The notes under the pieces: generated by a model
Database searches by the model: none
What the model saw: the letters and a program-made list of their open reading frames with translations, nothing else
Told to the model about the DNA's origin: nothing
In this document: positions 55,401 through 63,922 of the stretch, piece after piece
Numbering within the stretch: the stretch's first letter is position 1
Layout of the letters: every line of letters starts with the position of its first letter
Made by a program: the position numbers and the translations under genes
DNA from: Mangrovimicrobium sp048323675
GTDB lineage: Bacteria > Pseudomonadota > Gammaproteobacteria > Pseudomonadales > Halieaceae
DNA length: 64,000 bases
Assembly (NCBI RefSeq): GCF_048323675.1
Contig: NZ_JBLWFK010000005.1
Location: 523,303 to 587,302 of the forward strand
Direction of reading: 5' to 3'

Positions 55401-55443
55401 GGCTTTCTCAGGTCGCTCATGGCTTTCTCGGGACGCTCAAGGC
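55393..55443. repeat. 20-base tandem repeat at the hslR start
   Basis: Units 55393-55412 and 55413-55432 are identical except for a single base, and a third partial unit (55433-55443) covers the stop of the HAD gene. On the minus strand each unit carries GAGAAAG followed by an ATG, so the duplication has doubled a ribosome-binding site and start codon. Confidence 0.8.
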
Positions 55444-56102
55444 TGTGGCTCCCCGGGCATGATCTCGTCGAAGTGGTGGATGCCCGGGAAGCGGGTGTCG
55501 ATGCGCTTCTGCCGCTGGCTGTCCGGTTGCAGCAGGGTCAGCAGGTGGGCGATGCCGTAATCCCGGGCCGAATCGAGCACGCGTTCGGTGTCGTCGATCA
55601 GCAGGGTGCGCGCCGGGTTGAAGGGGTGCAAGTCCTGCAGGCGATGCCAGAAGGCCTGCTGTTCCTTGGGCGCGTCCAGTTCATGGGAGACCACGACCCG
55701 GTCGAACCAGCCGGTGATGTCGATGTGTCCCATCTTGATATCCAAGGTCTTGCGGTGGGCGTTGGTCACCATGACCACGTCCCGGTGCGAGGCGTGCAGG
55801 CGCTGCAGAAATTCCTCGGCAAAGGGTCGCATGCTGACCATGTGGCGCATCTCGTGGGTCAGCGCGGGAATATCCAGCTGCAGGCGATCAGACCAGTAAT
55901 CGAGGGAGTACCAGTCCAGTGTACCCTGTTCGATATTGAAGGCGGTTTCCAGGCGCGCAGTCGATTCGGCCTCGTCCAGGCCGTGAGTCTCGGTGTAGAC
56001 ACGGGGGACGTGCTGCACCCAGAAATAGTTGTCGAAGTGCAGGTCGAGCAGGGTGCCGTCCATGTCCAGCAGCACGGTGTCTATGCTGTTCCAGTCGATC
56101 AT
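55437..56102 (-). CDS. yrfG: GMP/IMP nucleotidase YrfG-like HAD hydrolase
   Basis: A 221-residue haloacid-dehalogenase-fold phosphatase with motif I LLDMDGTLLDL near the N terminus, motif II MVTNAHRK, and motif IV LIDDTERVLDSA. Length and the FDNYFWVQHVP stretch match E. coli YrfG, which sits next to hslR there too. It dephosphorylates purine mononucleotides. Confidence 0.92.
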   Translation of the reverse strand: MIDWNSIDTVLLDMDGTLLDLHFDNYFWVQHVPRVYTETHGLDEAESTARLETAFNIEQGTLDWYSLDYWSDRLQLDIPALTHEMRHMVSMRPFAEEFLQRLHASHRDVVMVTNAHRKTLDIKMGHIDITGWFDRVVVSHELDAPKEQQAFWHRLQDLHPFNPARTLLIDDTERVLDSARDYGIAHLLTLLQPDSQRQKRIDTRFPGIHHFDEIMPGEPQP

Positions 56103-56179
56103 TGGGCGGTTGGGCTTTGGCTGTGGTTACGTGGGCGCAATTATACCGGAGCCGGCCGCGTTTGCGTGGCCCCGGCGCA

Positions 56180-56224
56180 TATATAGCGGCTTGCTATATA
56201 AAACATGCCGCAGAGACGTCTCTG
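56180..56224. promoter_or_regulatory. Two adjacent perfect palindromes, possible operators
   Basis: TATATAGC-GGCTT-GCTATATA (56180-56200) and the 14-base CAGAGACGTCTCTG (56211-56224) lie 10 bases apart in the 209-base gap between divergent yrfG and the YdcH-like gene. Both are perfect. They could be binding sites for regulators or overlap a promoter; nothing in the window says which. Confidence 0.5.
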
Positions 56225-56311
56225 TCAGCAGCGGGCGCTTGTGCGGGTAATTGAAACAGGTATAGAGTTGCACTTCGATCTTACGTTGCCCCGGGAGCGC
56301 ATGACGCGCGC

Positions 56312-56554
56312 ATGACAGATCTGAGAGAGCCCTTCGCAGGAGAGCAGGAAGCCGCCAACGAGGTGATGACCCCTGCCATGCGCCTGTTGGAATTGCAGGG
56401 CAAGCACCGCGCGCTGGACGCCCGCATCCACGAGATGTACGAGTACCCCTACCAGAACCAGATCCTGCTGCAGCGACTGAAAAAAGAAAAATTGCGCCTG
56501 AAAGACGCCATAGAGCGCCTGAAGGACGAGATGATCCCCGACCTGAACGCCTGA
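56312..56554 (+). CDS. YdcH/DUF465-family small protein
   Basis: An 80-residue helical protein with ELQGKHRALDARIHEM and LQRLKKEKLRLKDAIERL, the DUF465/YdcH coiled-coil pattern. Function is unknown in any species. It is 25 bases before an MBL-fold gene and may be co-transcribed with it. Confidence 0.9.
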   Translation: MTDLREPFAGEQEAANEVMTPAMRLLELQGKHRALDARIHEMYEYPYQNQILLQRLKKEKLRLKDAIERLKDEMIPDLNA

Positions 56555-56579
56555 CCTCACCGTAACAAGGAGGTATCCG

Positions 56580-57479
56580 ATGCCCCGTTTCCTGGCTCCC
56601 GTATTCGGCTTGCTCGCCTGCTTCGCCCTTTCCCCCGTGTTCGCCCAGGTGGTGGAGCGGGCTCCGCGAGTGGAGGTGGTGCCGATCAAGGGGCCGCTGT
56701 TCGAGCTGCGCGGCAAGGGCGGGAATGTGGTCGCATCGATCGGCGAGGATGGGGTCCTGTTGATCGATTCCGATTACGCAGAATACGCCGCCGCTCACGA
56801 GGCGGCCCTGTCGGCCCTGCAGATCACTCCCGGGGCGCCGCGCTACCTGTTCAACACCCACTGGCACTTCGATCACGTCGGCGGCAACCTGTTCTGGGGC
56901 GAGAAGGGTACCCTGATCGCCGCCCAGGAGAACGTCTACCAGCGCATGAGCACCCGGCAGGAAATGAAGATATTCGACCGGGTGGTCGAGCCGGCACCCG
57001 CCGCGGCGCTGCCGGTGATCACCTACAGCGACGAGATGATCATCACGTTCAACGACGACCGCATCCGCGCCCGGCATTTCCCCCACGGCCATACCGATGG
57101 CGACAGCATCATCTTCTTCACCGCCCAGAATGTGGTGCACATGGGTGACCACCTGTTCCGGGACGCCTTTCCCTTTGTCGATATCGGTTCCGGCGGCAAC
57201 GCCATCAGCCTGATCGAGAACCTGGTCGCGGTGCGGGACATGATCAACGACGACACTGTGCTGGTCCCGGGGCACGGCGCCGGCTTCCTCGACAAGGCGG
57301 AGCTCACCGCCTATATCAAGGTGCTCGAGGACACCGCCAGGATCGTCCAGGCCGCACTCGCGCAGGGCAAGAGCGTGGAGGACATTACCGCTGCCGGCCT
57401 TGGCGACCAGTATGCCAGCTATGGCCAGGGCTTTATCAGTGAGGCCGCCTGGATCAGCTTCGTCGCCGGGAGCCTCTAG
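56580..57479 (+). CDS. Exported MBL-fold metallohydrolase
   Basis: A 299-residue metallo-beta-lactamase-fold protein with a signal peptide (about 1-22, ending VFA-Q). The zinc motif THWHFDHVGG is complete, followed by HFPHGHTDGD, VVHMGDHLF and VPGHGAG, supplying all metal ligands. Related exported enzymes act on varied esters or lactones; the substrate here is unknown. Preceded by AAGGAGGT at good spacing. Confidence 0.9.
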   Translation: MPRFLAPVFGLLACFALSPVFAQVVERAPRVEVVPIKGPLFELRGKGGNVVASIGEDGVLLIDSDYAEYAAAHEAALSALQITPGAPRYLFNTHWHFDHVGGNLFWGEKGTLIAAQENVYQRMSTRQEMKIFDRVVEPAPAAALPVITYSDEMIITFNDDRIRARHFPHGHTDGDSIIFFTAQNVVHMGDHLFRDAFPFVDIGSGGNAISLIENLVAVRDMINDDTVLVPGHGAGFLDKAELTAYIKVLEDTARIVQAALAQGKSVEDITAAGLGDQYASYGQGFISEAAWISFVAGSL

Positions 57480-57497
57480 CCCGGCGCGGATACTGGC

Positions 57498-58772
57498 GTG
57501 AAGCTGGTCGAATACGCCATTCCCTTCTTTATCCTCGCCATCCTCGTCGAGCTGGCCTACGGCATCCTGCGCGGGCGCAATACCTACCGGGTCAACGATG
57601 CGGTGAGCAGCCTGTCGCTCGGGGTGCTGAGCCAGGCACAGCGCTTTGTCACCCTCGGGTTGGGTGGCTACGTCTACTACCTCGTCACGGCGTACTTTTC
57701 CCTGCCACTGATGGATGCCGGGCACTGGTGGACCTGGTTGCTGGCCATGCTCCTCTACGACCTGTGCTATTACTGGTCGCACCGCCTCGGCCATGAGCGC
57801 AGTATCTTCTGGGCGGCCCATGTGGCTCACCACCAGAGCGAGGATTACAACCTCTCCACTGCCCTGCGCCAGACCAGCACCGGCTTCCTGCTGGGCTGGC
57901 TTTTCTATATTCCCATGTACCTGCTGGGCATTCCCGCGGAGGTCGTGGTGACGGTCGGCGCGATCAATCTCATCTACCAGTTCTGGGTACATACCCGGCA
58001 TATCCCCAAGCTGGGCTGGCTGGAATGGTTGCTGGTCACGCCGTCCAACCACCGGGTGCACCACGCCCAGAACGATATCTACATGGACCGCAACTACGGC
58101 GGCATGTTGATCGTCTGGGACCGGCTGTTCGGGACTTTCCAGGAGGAGTTGGAGGCAGAGCCGCCGGTCTACGGCATTCGCGGTCCGCTGCGCAGCTTCA
58201 ACCCGGCTCGCGCCCTCACCCACATCTACCTGGACATGCTCCACGACAGCCGGCGCACCGCGCTGTGGCGCGACAAGTTGCGGGTCTGGGTCGCCCGGAC
58301 CGGCTGGCGGCCGGCGGACGTGGCGCGCAGTGATCCGCGGCCGAAGCCGGCGCTGGCGGAATTCCGGCGCTATGACCCGCAGGTCGGACCCTGGGTGAAC
58401 GCCTATGCCCTGGCCCAGCTGGTGGCGGTGATCCTGTTGCTCGGCGCCCTGCTGCTGCTCGCACCGGCTTACCTCGCGGGCCTGGCCGGCTGGGCGGTGT
58501 TGCTGGCGACAACCGTTACCACGGCGCTGTGGCTGGACCGGCGACCGGTACGCGAGGTGCTCGGCTGGGAGCTTGCGCGCCTGCTGGCGGTCGCCGTCCT
58601 GCTGGGGCTGCTGGCGGCCGATGGGGCGGGCGCCCCGGTAATCGCGGCGGGGCTAGCCTACCTGGCTGTCACCTTCGGCCTGTTGCTCCCGGTTGCCCGC
58701 AGTGCTGCTGAGGTAGTGCAGGCGCCAGACCACGGTGGCGCAGAGGGTGGCAATGGTGCTGTCGCCGAGTAG
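57498..58772 (+). CDS. Sterol desaturase/fatty acid hydroxylase family membrane protein
   Basis: A 424-residue membrane protein. Residues about 1-300 are the fatty acid hydroxylase core with three histidine clusters (HRLGHE, HVAHH, NHRVHH) that bind a di-iron centre. The last 100 residues are extra hydrophobic segments ending in a Gly/Ala/Glu tail. GTG start 18 bases after the MBL gene. The final 120 bases overlap the convergent membrane-protein gene, and the tail encoded there looks non-conserved. Confidence 0.9.
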   Translation: MKLVEYAIPFFILAILVELAYGILRGRNTYRVNDAVSSLSLGVLSQAQRFVTLGLGGYVYYLVTAYFSLPLMDAGHWWTWLLAMLLYDLCYYWSHRLGHERSIFWAAHVAHHQSEDYNLSTALRQTSTGFLLGWLFYIPMYLLGIPAEVVVTVGAINLIYQFWVHTRHIPKLGWLEWLLVTPSNHRVHHAQNDIYMDRNYGGMLIVWDRLFGTFQEELEAEPPVYGIRGPLRSFNPARALTHIYLDMLHDSRRTALWRDKLRVWVARTGWRPADVARSDPRPKPALAEFRRYDPQVGPWVNAYALAQLVAVILLLGALLLLAPAYLAGLAGWAVLLATTVTTALWLDRRPVREVLGWELARLLAVAVLLGLLAADGAGAPVIAAGLAYLAVTFGLLLPVARSAAEVVQAPDHGGAEGGNGAVAE

Positions 58773-59045
58773 GGCGAGCAGGTCGGCGACGGGCAACTGG
58801 TCGGCCGTGTGCTCGGGGCGCAGGGCAAAGAAAATAACCGGCGCCGCGATGCCGACATAGAGGGTAAAGCGGTCCTTGCCAAACAGGCCGAGCGCTATCA
58901 GCAGGTAAACCCAGCCCTGTGAGAGCAGCCATATCGCCGTCGCATCCAGCGGGCGCAGCCACAGCGACGCCACCATCGCGGCGCCCAGGCCGGTGGCGGC
59001 GAAGGCCGCCAGGGTACGCAGGGTGGAAGGGCTGAGTTGCGACAC
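58653..59045 (-). CDS. Small membrane protein, function unknown
   Basis: A 130-residue protein with four predicted membrane helices (about 10-28, 34-54, 60-74, 88-106) and a hydrophilic tail. No family recognised with confidence. It overlaps the sterol-desaturase-family gene tail to tail by 120 bases, and the overlapping part encodes only its last helix and tail. It could be co-transcribed from the HMG-CoA lyase side. Confidence 0.6.
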   Translation of the reverse strand: MSQLSPSTLRTLAAFAATGLGAAMVASLWLRPLDATAIWLLSQGWVYLLIALGLFGKDRFTLYVGIAAPVIFFALRPEHTADQLPVADLLALLGDSTIATLCATVVWRLHYLSSTAGNREQQAEGDSQVG

Positions 59046-59062
59046 CTGCGGGCGCCGGGCGC

Positions 59063-59959
59063 TCAGATACGCATGGCGCGGGATACGCGGGAGGCGCTGG
59101 GCCGGCCCAGTACCGCGGAGATATTGCGCCCGGCGGCGATCAGCTTCGGCAGGTCGATGCCGGTGTAGATGCCGAGCCCGTTGAGCATGTAGACCACGTC
59201 CTCGGTGGCGACGTTGCCGGTGGCGCCCTCCGCGTAGGGGCAGCCGCCGAGGCCGGCGACTGACGCATCCACGGTGGCGATGCCGTGCTGCAGGGCCACC
59301 AGGATATTGGCCAGGGCCTGGCCGTAGGTGTCGTGGCAGTGCACCGCGAGTCTCTCTGCTGGATACTCCGCCAGCAACACGCCCAGCAGGGTGGCCATGC
59401 TGCCCGCGGTACCGGTGCCGATGGTGTCGCCGAGGGAGACCTCGTAGCAGCCCATAGCGAACAGGGCGCGGGTCACTTCCAGGACCGCCTGCGGGCTGAT
59501 ATCGCCCTCGTAGGGGCAGCCGAGCACGCAGGAGATGTAGCCGCGCACCGGGATGCCGCGGGCCTGCGCGGCCTCCATGACCGGCTCGAAGCGCGCGAGG
59601 CTCTCGGCGATACTGCAGTTGATGTTCTTCTGTGAGAAGGATTCGGAGGCGGCGGCGAAGATAGCCACTTCGTCGGCGCCCACAGCCATCGCCCGCTCGA
59701 AGCCCTTCAGGTTAGGGGTGAGCGCTGCGTAGCGCACGCCCGGCGCGCGCTTGACCTGCTCGAAAATCGCCTCGCTGTCTGCCATCTGCGGCACCCACTT
59801 GGGGTTGACGAAACTGCCGGCTTCGAGCACCCCGAGGCCGGCCTCGGCCAGTTCGTCGAGCAGGCGCAGCTTGGCGTCCAGGGGGATGGTGCCGGGCTCG
59901 TTCTGCAGGCCGTCGCGGGGACCGACTTCGATAATCGTGACTCGTTGGGGCAGGGACAT
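59063..59959 (-). CDS. mvaB: Hydroxymethylglutaryl-CoA lyase
   Basis: Splits HMG-CoA into acetoacetate and acetyl-CoA, the last step of leucine breakdown. 298 residues, with [11 protein letters not shown] near the N terminus and the signature [19 protein letters not shown] carrying the catalytic Cys. It follows the isovaleryl-CoA dehydrogenase gene by 42 bases; methylcrotonyl-CoA carboxylase and methylglutaconyl-CoA hydratase genes, which often lie between them, are absent here. Confidence 0.96.
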   Translation of the reverse strand: MSLPQRVTIIEVGPRDGLQNEPGTIPLDAKLRLLDELAEAGLGVLEAGSFVNPKWVPQMADSEAIFEQVKRAPGVRYAALTPNLKGFERAMAVGADEVAIFAAASESFSQKNINCSIAESLARFEPVMEAAQARGIPVRGYISCVLGCPYEGDISPQAVLEVTRALFAMGCYEVSLGDTIGTGTAGSMATLLGVLLAEYPAERLAVHCHDTYGQALANILVALQHGIATVDASVAGLGGCPYAEGATGNVATEDVVYMLNGLGIYTGIDLPKLIAAGRNISAVLGRPSASRVSRAMRI

Positions 59960-60001
59960 CGTTGACTCCGGTGTTCAGGTAGAGTGTACAGCCAATACGC
60001 T

Positions 60002-61171
60002 TCAGGACGAGTGCTTGAACAGTTCGCGGCCGATCAGCATCCGGCGAATTTCCGAAGTGCCGGCGCCGATCTCGTAGAGCTTGGCGTCGCGCAGCAGGCG
60101 TCCGGCATTGGACTCGTTAGTGTAACCGAAACCGCCCAGCGCCTGTATTGCCTGCAGCGCACACTGGGTGGCCTTCTCCGCGGTATAGAGGATGACCGCA
60201 GCGCAATCCTGGCGGGTTTCCTCGCCGCGGTCGCAGGCGCCGGCCACCGCGTAGAGGTAGGCGCGGCAGGCGTTGAGGTCGGCGTACATGTCCGCCAGCT
60301 TGCCCTGCATCAGCTGGAATTCGCCGATCGCCTTGCCGAACTGCCTGCGGTCATGCAGGTAGGGAAGCACCTCGTCGATGCAGGCCTGCATGATCCCCAC
60401 GGGACCCGCCGAGAGCACCGTACGCTCGTAGTCGAGCCCGGACATCAGGATGCCCACGCCGTCGCCCTCGTTCTTCAGGATGTTTGCCGCCGGCACCGCG
60501 CAGTCCTCGAATACCAGTTCACAGGTGTTGGAGCCGCGCATGCCGAGCTTGTCCAGCTTGGGCGAGCGGGAAAAGCCTGGCAGGTCGCGCTCGACGATAA
60601 AGGCGGATATGCCCCGGGAACCGGCCGCGGGGTCGGTTTTCGCGTAGACGATGTAGACATCGGCGTCCGGGCCATTGGTAATCCACATCTTGGTGCCGTT
60701 GAAGATGTAGTGGTCGCCATCCCGGCGTGCCTGCAGTTGCATGCTCACGACGTCGGAGCCGGCATTGGCCTCGCTCATGGCGAGGGCGCCGACGTGTTCG
60801 CCGCTGCACAGCTTTGGCAGGTACCGCTGCTTCTGCGCTTCAGTGCCGTGCTTGCGCAACTGGTTGAGGCAGAGGTTGGACATGGCCCCGTAGGACAGGC
60901 CGATTGATCCCGAAGCGCGGCTGATTTCCTCCATCACCACGGCGTGGGCGAGGTAGCCCATGCCGGAACCGCCGTACTCCTCCTCGACGGTAATGCCCAG
61001 CAGGCCCATATCGCCGAAAGTGCGCCACAGGTCGGCGGGAAACTGGTTGTCGCGATCGATCTGCGCGGCGCGGGGAGCGATTTCCTTCTGGCACATCTGC
61101 AGCACCGCAGTGCGCAGCATGTCGATGTCTTCGCCGAGACCGAAATTCAATGTGGGATAGGTGCTGGCCAT
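60002..61171 (-). CDS. ivd: Isovaleryl-CoA dehydrogenase
   Basis: Flavoprotein of the acyl-CoA dehydrogenase family that oxidises isovaleryl-CoA from leucine. 389 residues from the ATG at 61171 (a longer frame from 61198 is less likely). FAD motifs [14 protein letters not shown] and [17 protein letters not shown] are present; [18 protein letters not shown] closes the protein. Catalytic base is expected at the Glu in [12 protein letters not shown], the position used by isovaleryl-CoA dehydrogenases. Confidence 0.93.
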   Translation of the reverse strand: MASTYPTLNFGLGEDIDMLRTAVLQMCQKEIAPRAAQIDRDNQFPADLWRTFGDMGLLGITVEEEYGGSGMGYLAHAVVMEEISRASGSIGLSYGAMSNLCLNQLRKHGTEAQKQRYLPKLCSGEHVGALAMSEANAGSDVVSMQLQARRDGDHYIFNGTKMWITNGPDADVYIVYAKTDPAAGSRGISAFIVERDLPGFSRSPKLDKLGMRGSNTCELVFEDCAVPAANILKNEGDGVGILMSGLDYERTVLSAGPVGIMQACIDEVLPYLHDRRQFGKAIGEFQLMQGKLADMYADLNACRAYLYAVAGACDRGEETRQDCAAVILYTAEKATQCALQAIQALGGFGYTNESNAGRLLRDAKLYEIGAGTSEIRRMLIGRELFKHSS

Positions 61172-61359
61172 GGCGGTGTCCCCCCGTTCGAGGTGCACGA
61201 AAAGTGCGGGGCAGTATAAATAAACGACGGTGCGGGCGTAAATTCATCGATTCCGGGGGCTGCGCCGGTGTTGCTGCCTGCAGGCGGCGGCTGGGTGTGC
61301 TCCCACGGGGCTCGCGGGCTTGCTATGATGGGTTGGTTTTTCATCGCGCAGTGCATTAC

Positions 61360-62325
61360 ATGACCGACAATCGGGTGATTTCCCTGCTCGCCAGCGGCGA
61401 ATTTGTTTCCGGGCAGAGCATCGCTGACGCCCTCGGTGTCAGCCGGACCGCCGTCTGGAAGCAGCTCAACAAGCTCGCTGAAATCGGGGTCGAGCTGGAA
61501 TCCGTCAAGGGCCGGGGCTACCGCATTCCCGGGGGCATCGAGTTGCTCGAGGAATCGATGGTGCGCGCGGCGATGACCCAGGCTTCGCTGGCGTTGCTGC
61601 AGCGCCTCGACCTGCGTGAGACAGTCGCCTCGACCAACAGCGAGGCGTTGTCCGCCGCTGCGGGTGCGGGTTATGTGTGCAGCGCGGAGCAGCAAAGTGC
61701 CGGGCGCGGTCGCCGCGGGCGCAGCTGGGTCAGCCCTTACGCCCGCAACCTCTACCTGTCCGCAGTGTGGGAGTACGCCCAGGGCGCCGCGGCCCTGGAG
61801 GGCCTCAGCCTGGCGGTGGGCGTGGCGGTGGCCCGCGCGCTGGCCCGGGCGGGGGTTGAGGGCGTTCGCCTGAAGTGGCCCAACGACGTGCTGCACGAGG
61901 GTGCCAAGCTGGGGGGAATCCTGCTGGAGATGAGCGGTGACGCCGCTGGCCCCTGCCAGGTGGTGGTGGGTATCGGTCTCAACGTGGCTATGCCCGGCGG
62001 AGCCGCGCAGTCGATCGACCAGGACTGGACCGATGTGCAGCGTGCCGGCGGGCGGGTGGGGCGCAGTGCAATGCTGGGTTTGCTGCTGGATGAGTTGTTG
62101 CCGCTGCTGGCGACGTTCGAGCGCGAGGGGTTTTCCGGCTGGCGAGAGGAGTGGCAGGAGCTGGACGCCTACGCGGATATGCCGGTTGTCCTGAGCAGTG
62201 GGGAGAAACGTCTAGCGGGTATTGCCCGGGGGGTCAGCGAGCGGGGCGCCCTGTTGCTGGAATCCGTATCCGGCGGCGTGCAGCCGGTTTACGGTGGGGA
62301 GATCTCCCTGAGGCCAGCATCGTGA
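61360..62325 (+). CDS. birA: Biotin-protein ligase and biotin operon repressor BirA
   Basis: A 321-residue group II BirA. The N-terminal winged helix (SGQSIADALGVSRTAVWKQLNKL) indicates DNA binding, the central domain has the biotinyl-AMP loop GRGRRGRSW near residue 113 and KWPNDVL, and a C-terminal SH3-like domain follows. It biotinylates carboxylases and represses bio genes. The stop overlaps the coaX start (GTGA). Confidence 0.96.
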   Translation: MTDNRVISLLASGEFVSGQSIADALGVSRTAVWKQLNKLAEIGVELESVKGRGYRIPGGIELLEESMVRAAMTQASLALLQRLDLRETVASTNSEALSAAAGAGYVCSAEQQSAGRGRRGRSWVSPYARNLYLSAVWEYAQGAAALEGLSLAVGVAVARALARAGVEGVRLKWPNDVLHEGAKLGGILLEMSGDAAGPCQVVVGIGLNVAMPGGAAQSIDQDWTDVQRAGGRVGRSAMLGLLLDELLPLLATFEREGFSGWREEWQELDAYADMPVVLSSGEKRLAGIARGVSERGALLLESVSGGVQPVYGGEISLRPAS

Positions 62326-63050
62326 GCGGATGCCTGCAAATCGATCTCGGCAACAGCAGTGCCAAGTGGCGGCTGGTACAGGGTGAAAGTGTTCTCGCTC
62401 GGGGCAAATTCAACCCCGCAGAGGCCAGCGCGCTCGAGGGCATTCCGGAAACGCCGCAACAGGTCTGGATATCCAGTGTGGCCTCGGCCGGTGTGGAGAA
62501 CGCACTCGCCGCTATGCTGATGTCCCGCTGGAATCTGGAGGCCTGGTTTGCGCGTACCACCGCGCAGTGCGCGGACCTGGTAAACAGCTACAGCGACCCC
62601 TCGCGTATGGGGGTGGATCGCTGGCTGGCGATGCTCGGCGCCCGCGCCCACAGCAAGGCCCGCCTGTGCGTGGTGGATTCCGGCTCCGCGACCACCATCG
62701 ACATTGTGGGGGAAGATGGCATCCATGAGGGGGGCTATATCATTCCCGGCGCCGGCCTTATGGAGCAGGCCCTGTTGCGCGACACCGACCGCGTGCGCTT
62801 CGACGAGGCCGCTGAGTACGCGCTGGACCCCGGTCGCTCGACGGCGGAGGCCGTGCGCAACGGTATCGCCCTGGCCCAGGCCGGGGCGGTCAGAATGGCG
62901 CTGGAGGCGGCAGCGGAGCCCGAGCCCCAACTTTTTTACTGTGGGGGTGGCGGTGAGCTGTTGCACGGACTGGTGGGGCGCAGCGGCAAACTGGTGCCCG
63001 ACCTTGTTTTCGAGGGGCTGGCGATCATGGCCGCCGAGTGCGGGTCCTGA
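62322..63050 (+). CDS. coaX: Type III pantothenate kinase
   Basis: First enzyme of coenzyme A synthesis; 242 residues. ASKHA-fold motifs: IDLGNSSAKWR near the N terminus, MGVDRWLAMLGAR in the middle, VDSGSATTIDIV for phosphate binding, and YCGGGGELL near the C terminus. GTG start inside the birA stop; birA-coaX-tRNA-tuf is a common gammaproteobacterial order. Confidence 0.96.
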   Translation: MSGCLQIDLGNSSAKWRLVQGESVLARGKFNPAEASALEGIPETPQQVWISSVASAGVENALAAMLMSRWNLEAWFARTTAQCADLVNSYSDPSRMGVDRWLAMLGARAHSKARLCVVDSGSATTIDIVGEDGIHEGGYIIPGAGLMEQALLRDTDRVRFDEAAEYALDPGRSTAEAVRNGIALAQAGAVRMALEAAAEPEPQLFYCGGGGELLHGLVGRSGKLVPDLVFEGLAIMAAECGS

Positions 63051-63074
63051 ACTGCCGGGCGGGCCGACTTTCTG

Positions 63075-63103
63075 TTGCATCGCTTTAGGGTATTGCATAG
63101 AAT
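63075..63103 (+). promoter_or_regulatory. Promoter of the first tRNA-Thr gene
   Basis: TTGCAT (63075-63080) and TAGAAT (63098-63103) are separated by exactly 17 bases, a strong sigma-70 match. Transcription should start near 63110, about 55 bases before the tRNA. Confidence 0.75.
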
Positions 63104-63165
63104 CGCGGCCCTCGACCCGGTCCGGCTGCCCCTGTGGCCGTAAATCCGGGATGGGAAAGCATCAG

Positions 63166-63241
63166 GCTGGCGTAGCTCAGTAGGTAGAGCAGCTGATTTG
63201 TAATCAGCCGGTCGGGGGTTCGATTCCTCTCGCCAGCTCCA
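63166..63241 (+). tRNA. tRNA-Thr (TGT)
   Basis: 76 bases with complete cloverleaf: acceptor GCTGGCG/CGCCAGC, D arm, anticodon TGT at 63199-63201, T loop GGTTCGATTC and encoded CCA. First of four tRNA genes before tuf, the same order (Thr, Tyr, Gly, Thr) as at E. coli tufB. Confidence 0.98.
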
Positions 63242-63270
63242 ATTTTTGGTGCTTCAGGCAGGAAAAAACT

Positions 63271-63316
63271 GGGGTCAGGTACGGGTTTTCGGCGGCGAAA
63301 ATTCGAATCTGACCCC
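63271..63316. repeat. REP-like palindrome variant between tRNA genes
   Basis: Outer arms GGGGTCAG and CTGACCCC (63271-63278, 63309-63316) enclose an inner TTTTCG/CGAAAA stem. The ends resemble the palindromes in the riboflavin operon (GGGGTCAGA...), but the interior differs. It lies between tRNA-Thr and the second promoter. Confidence 0.7.
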
Positions 63317-63399
63317 TGTTTCGTTGGGTGTTGTGGCAGGTGGGTTGGTCTCGCCTGCAAAAAACTCTCCAAGTCGATACTTTTCACGCCGATAAGTTG

Positions 63400-63428
63400 T
63401 TGACAAGGATGTGGGGCATCCGGACAAT
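63400..63428 (+). promoter_or_regulatory. Promoter of the tRNA-Tyr/Gly/Thr-tuf unit
   Basis: A consensus TTGACA (63400-63405) and GACAAT (63423-63428) stand 17 bases apart, 12 bases before tRNA-Tyr. This second promoter means the rest of the operon does not depend on read-through past the REP-like element. Confidence 0.7.
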
Positions 63429-63440
63429 ATGCCGCCTTTC

Positions 63441-63524
63441 GGAGGGGTTCCCGAGTGGCCAAAGGGATCAGACTGTAAATCTGACGCGAGAGCTTCGGTG
63501 GTTCGAATCCACCCCCCTCCACCA
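63441..63524 (+). tRNA. tRNA-Tyr (GTA)
   Basis: 84 bases with a long variable arm as expected for class II tRNA-Tyr. Acceptor GGAGGGG/CCCCTCC, anticodon GTA at 63475-63477, T loop GGTTCGAATCC and encoded CCA. Confidence 0.98.
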
Positions 63525-63679
63525 TGTATTCGAAGCGAGGAAGTTGGTTTCCCGCTGAAGGTGGAAAGCAGTAAAAGGGTAGTTAAGCAGGGATAGCTGG
63601 GCTGTCCCGGGGCCGTTAAGGCGGTCCGAAGGTGTGCGACCGGACCGACTGGTGCCGCCTTCAAGTGACGAAGCGAGTC

Positions 63680-63753
<74 letters not shown>

Positions 63754-63769
63754 GGGTTGGAAAGTTAAA

Positions 63770-63845
<76 letters not shown>

Positions 63846-63922
63846 TTCCACCTGGTTTTTGCAAGTTCGGTTTTTGAGGCGGTACAAGCAAGGCTGACGC
63901 CAGTGTTAAGGAGACTGTCGTA

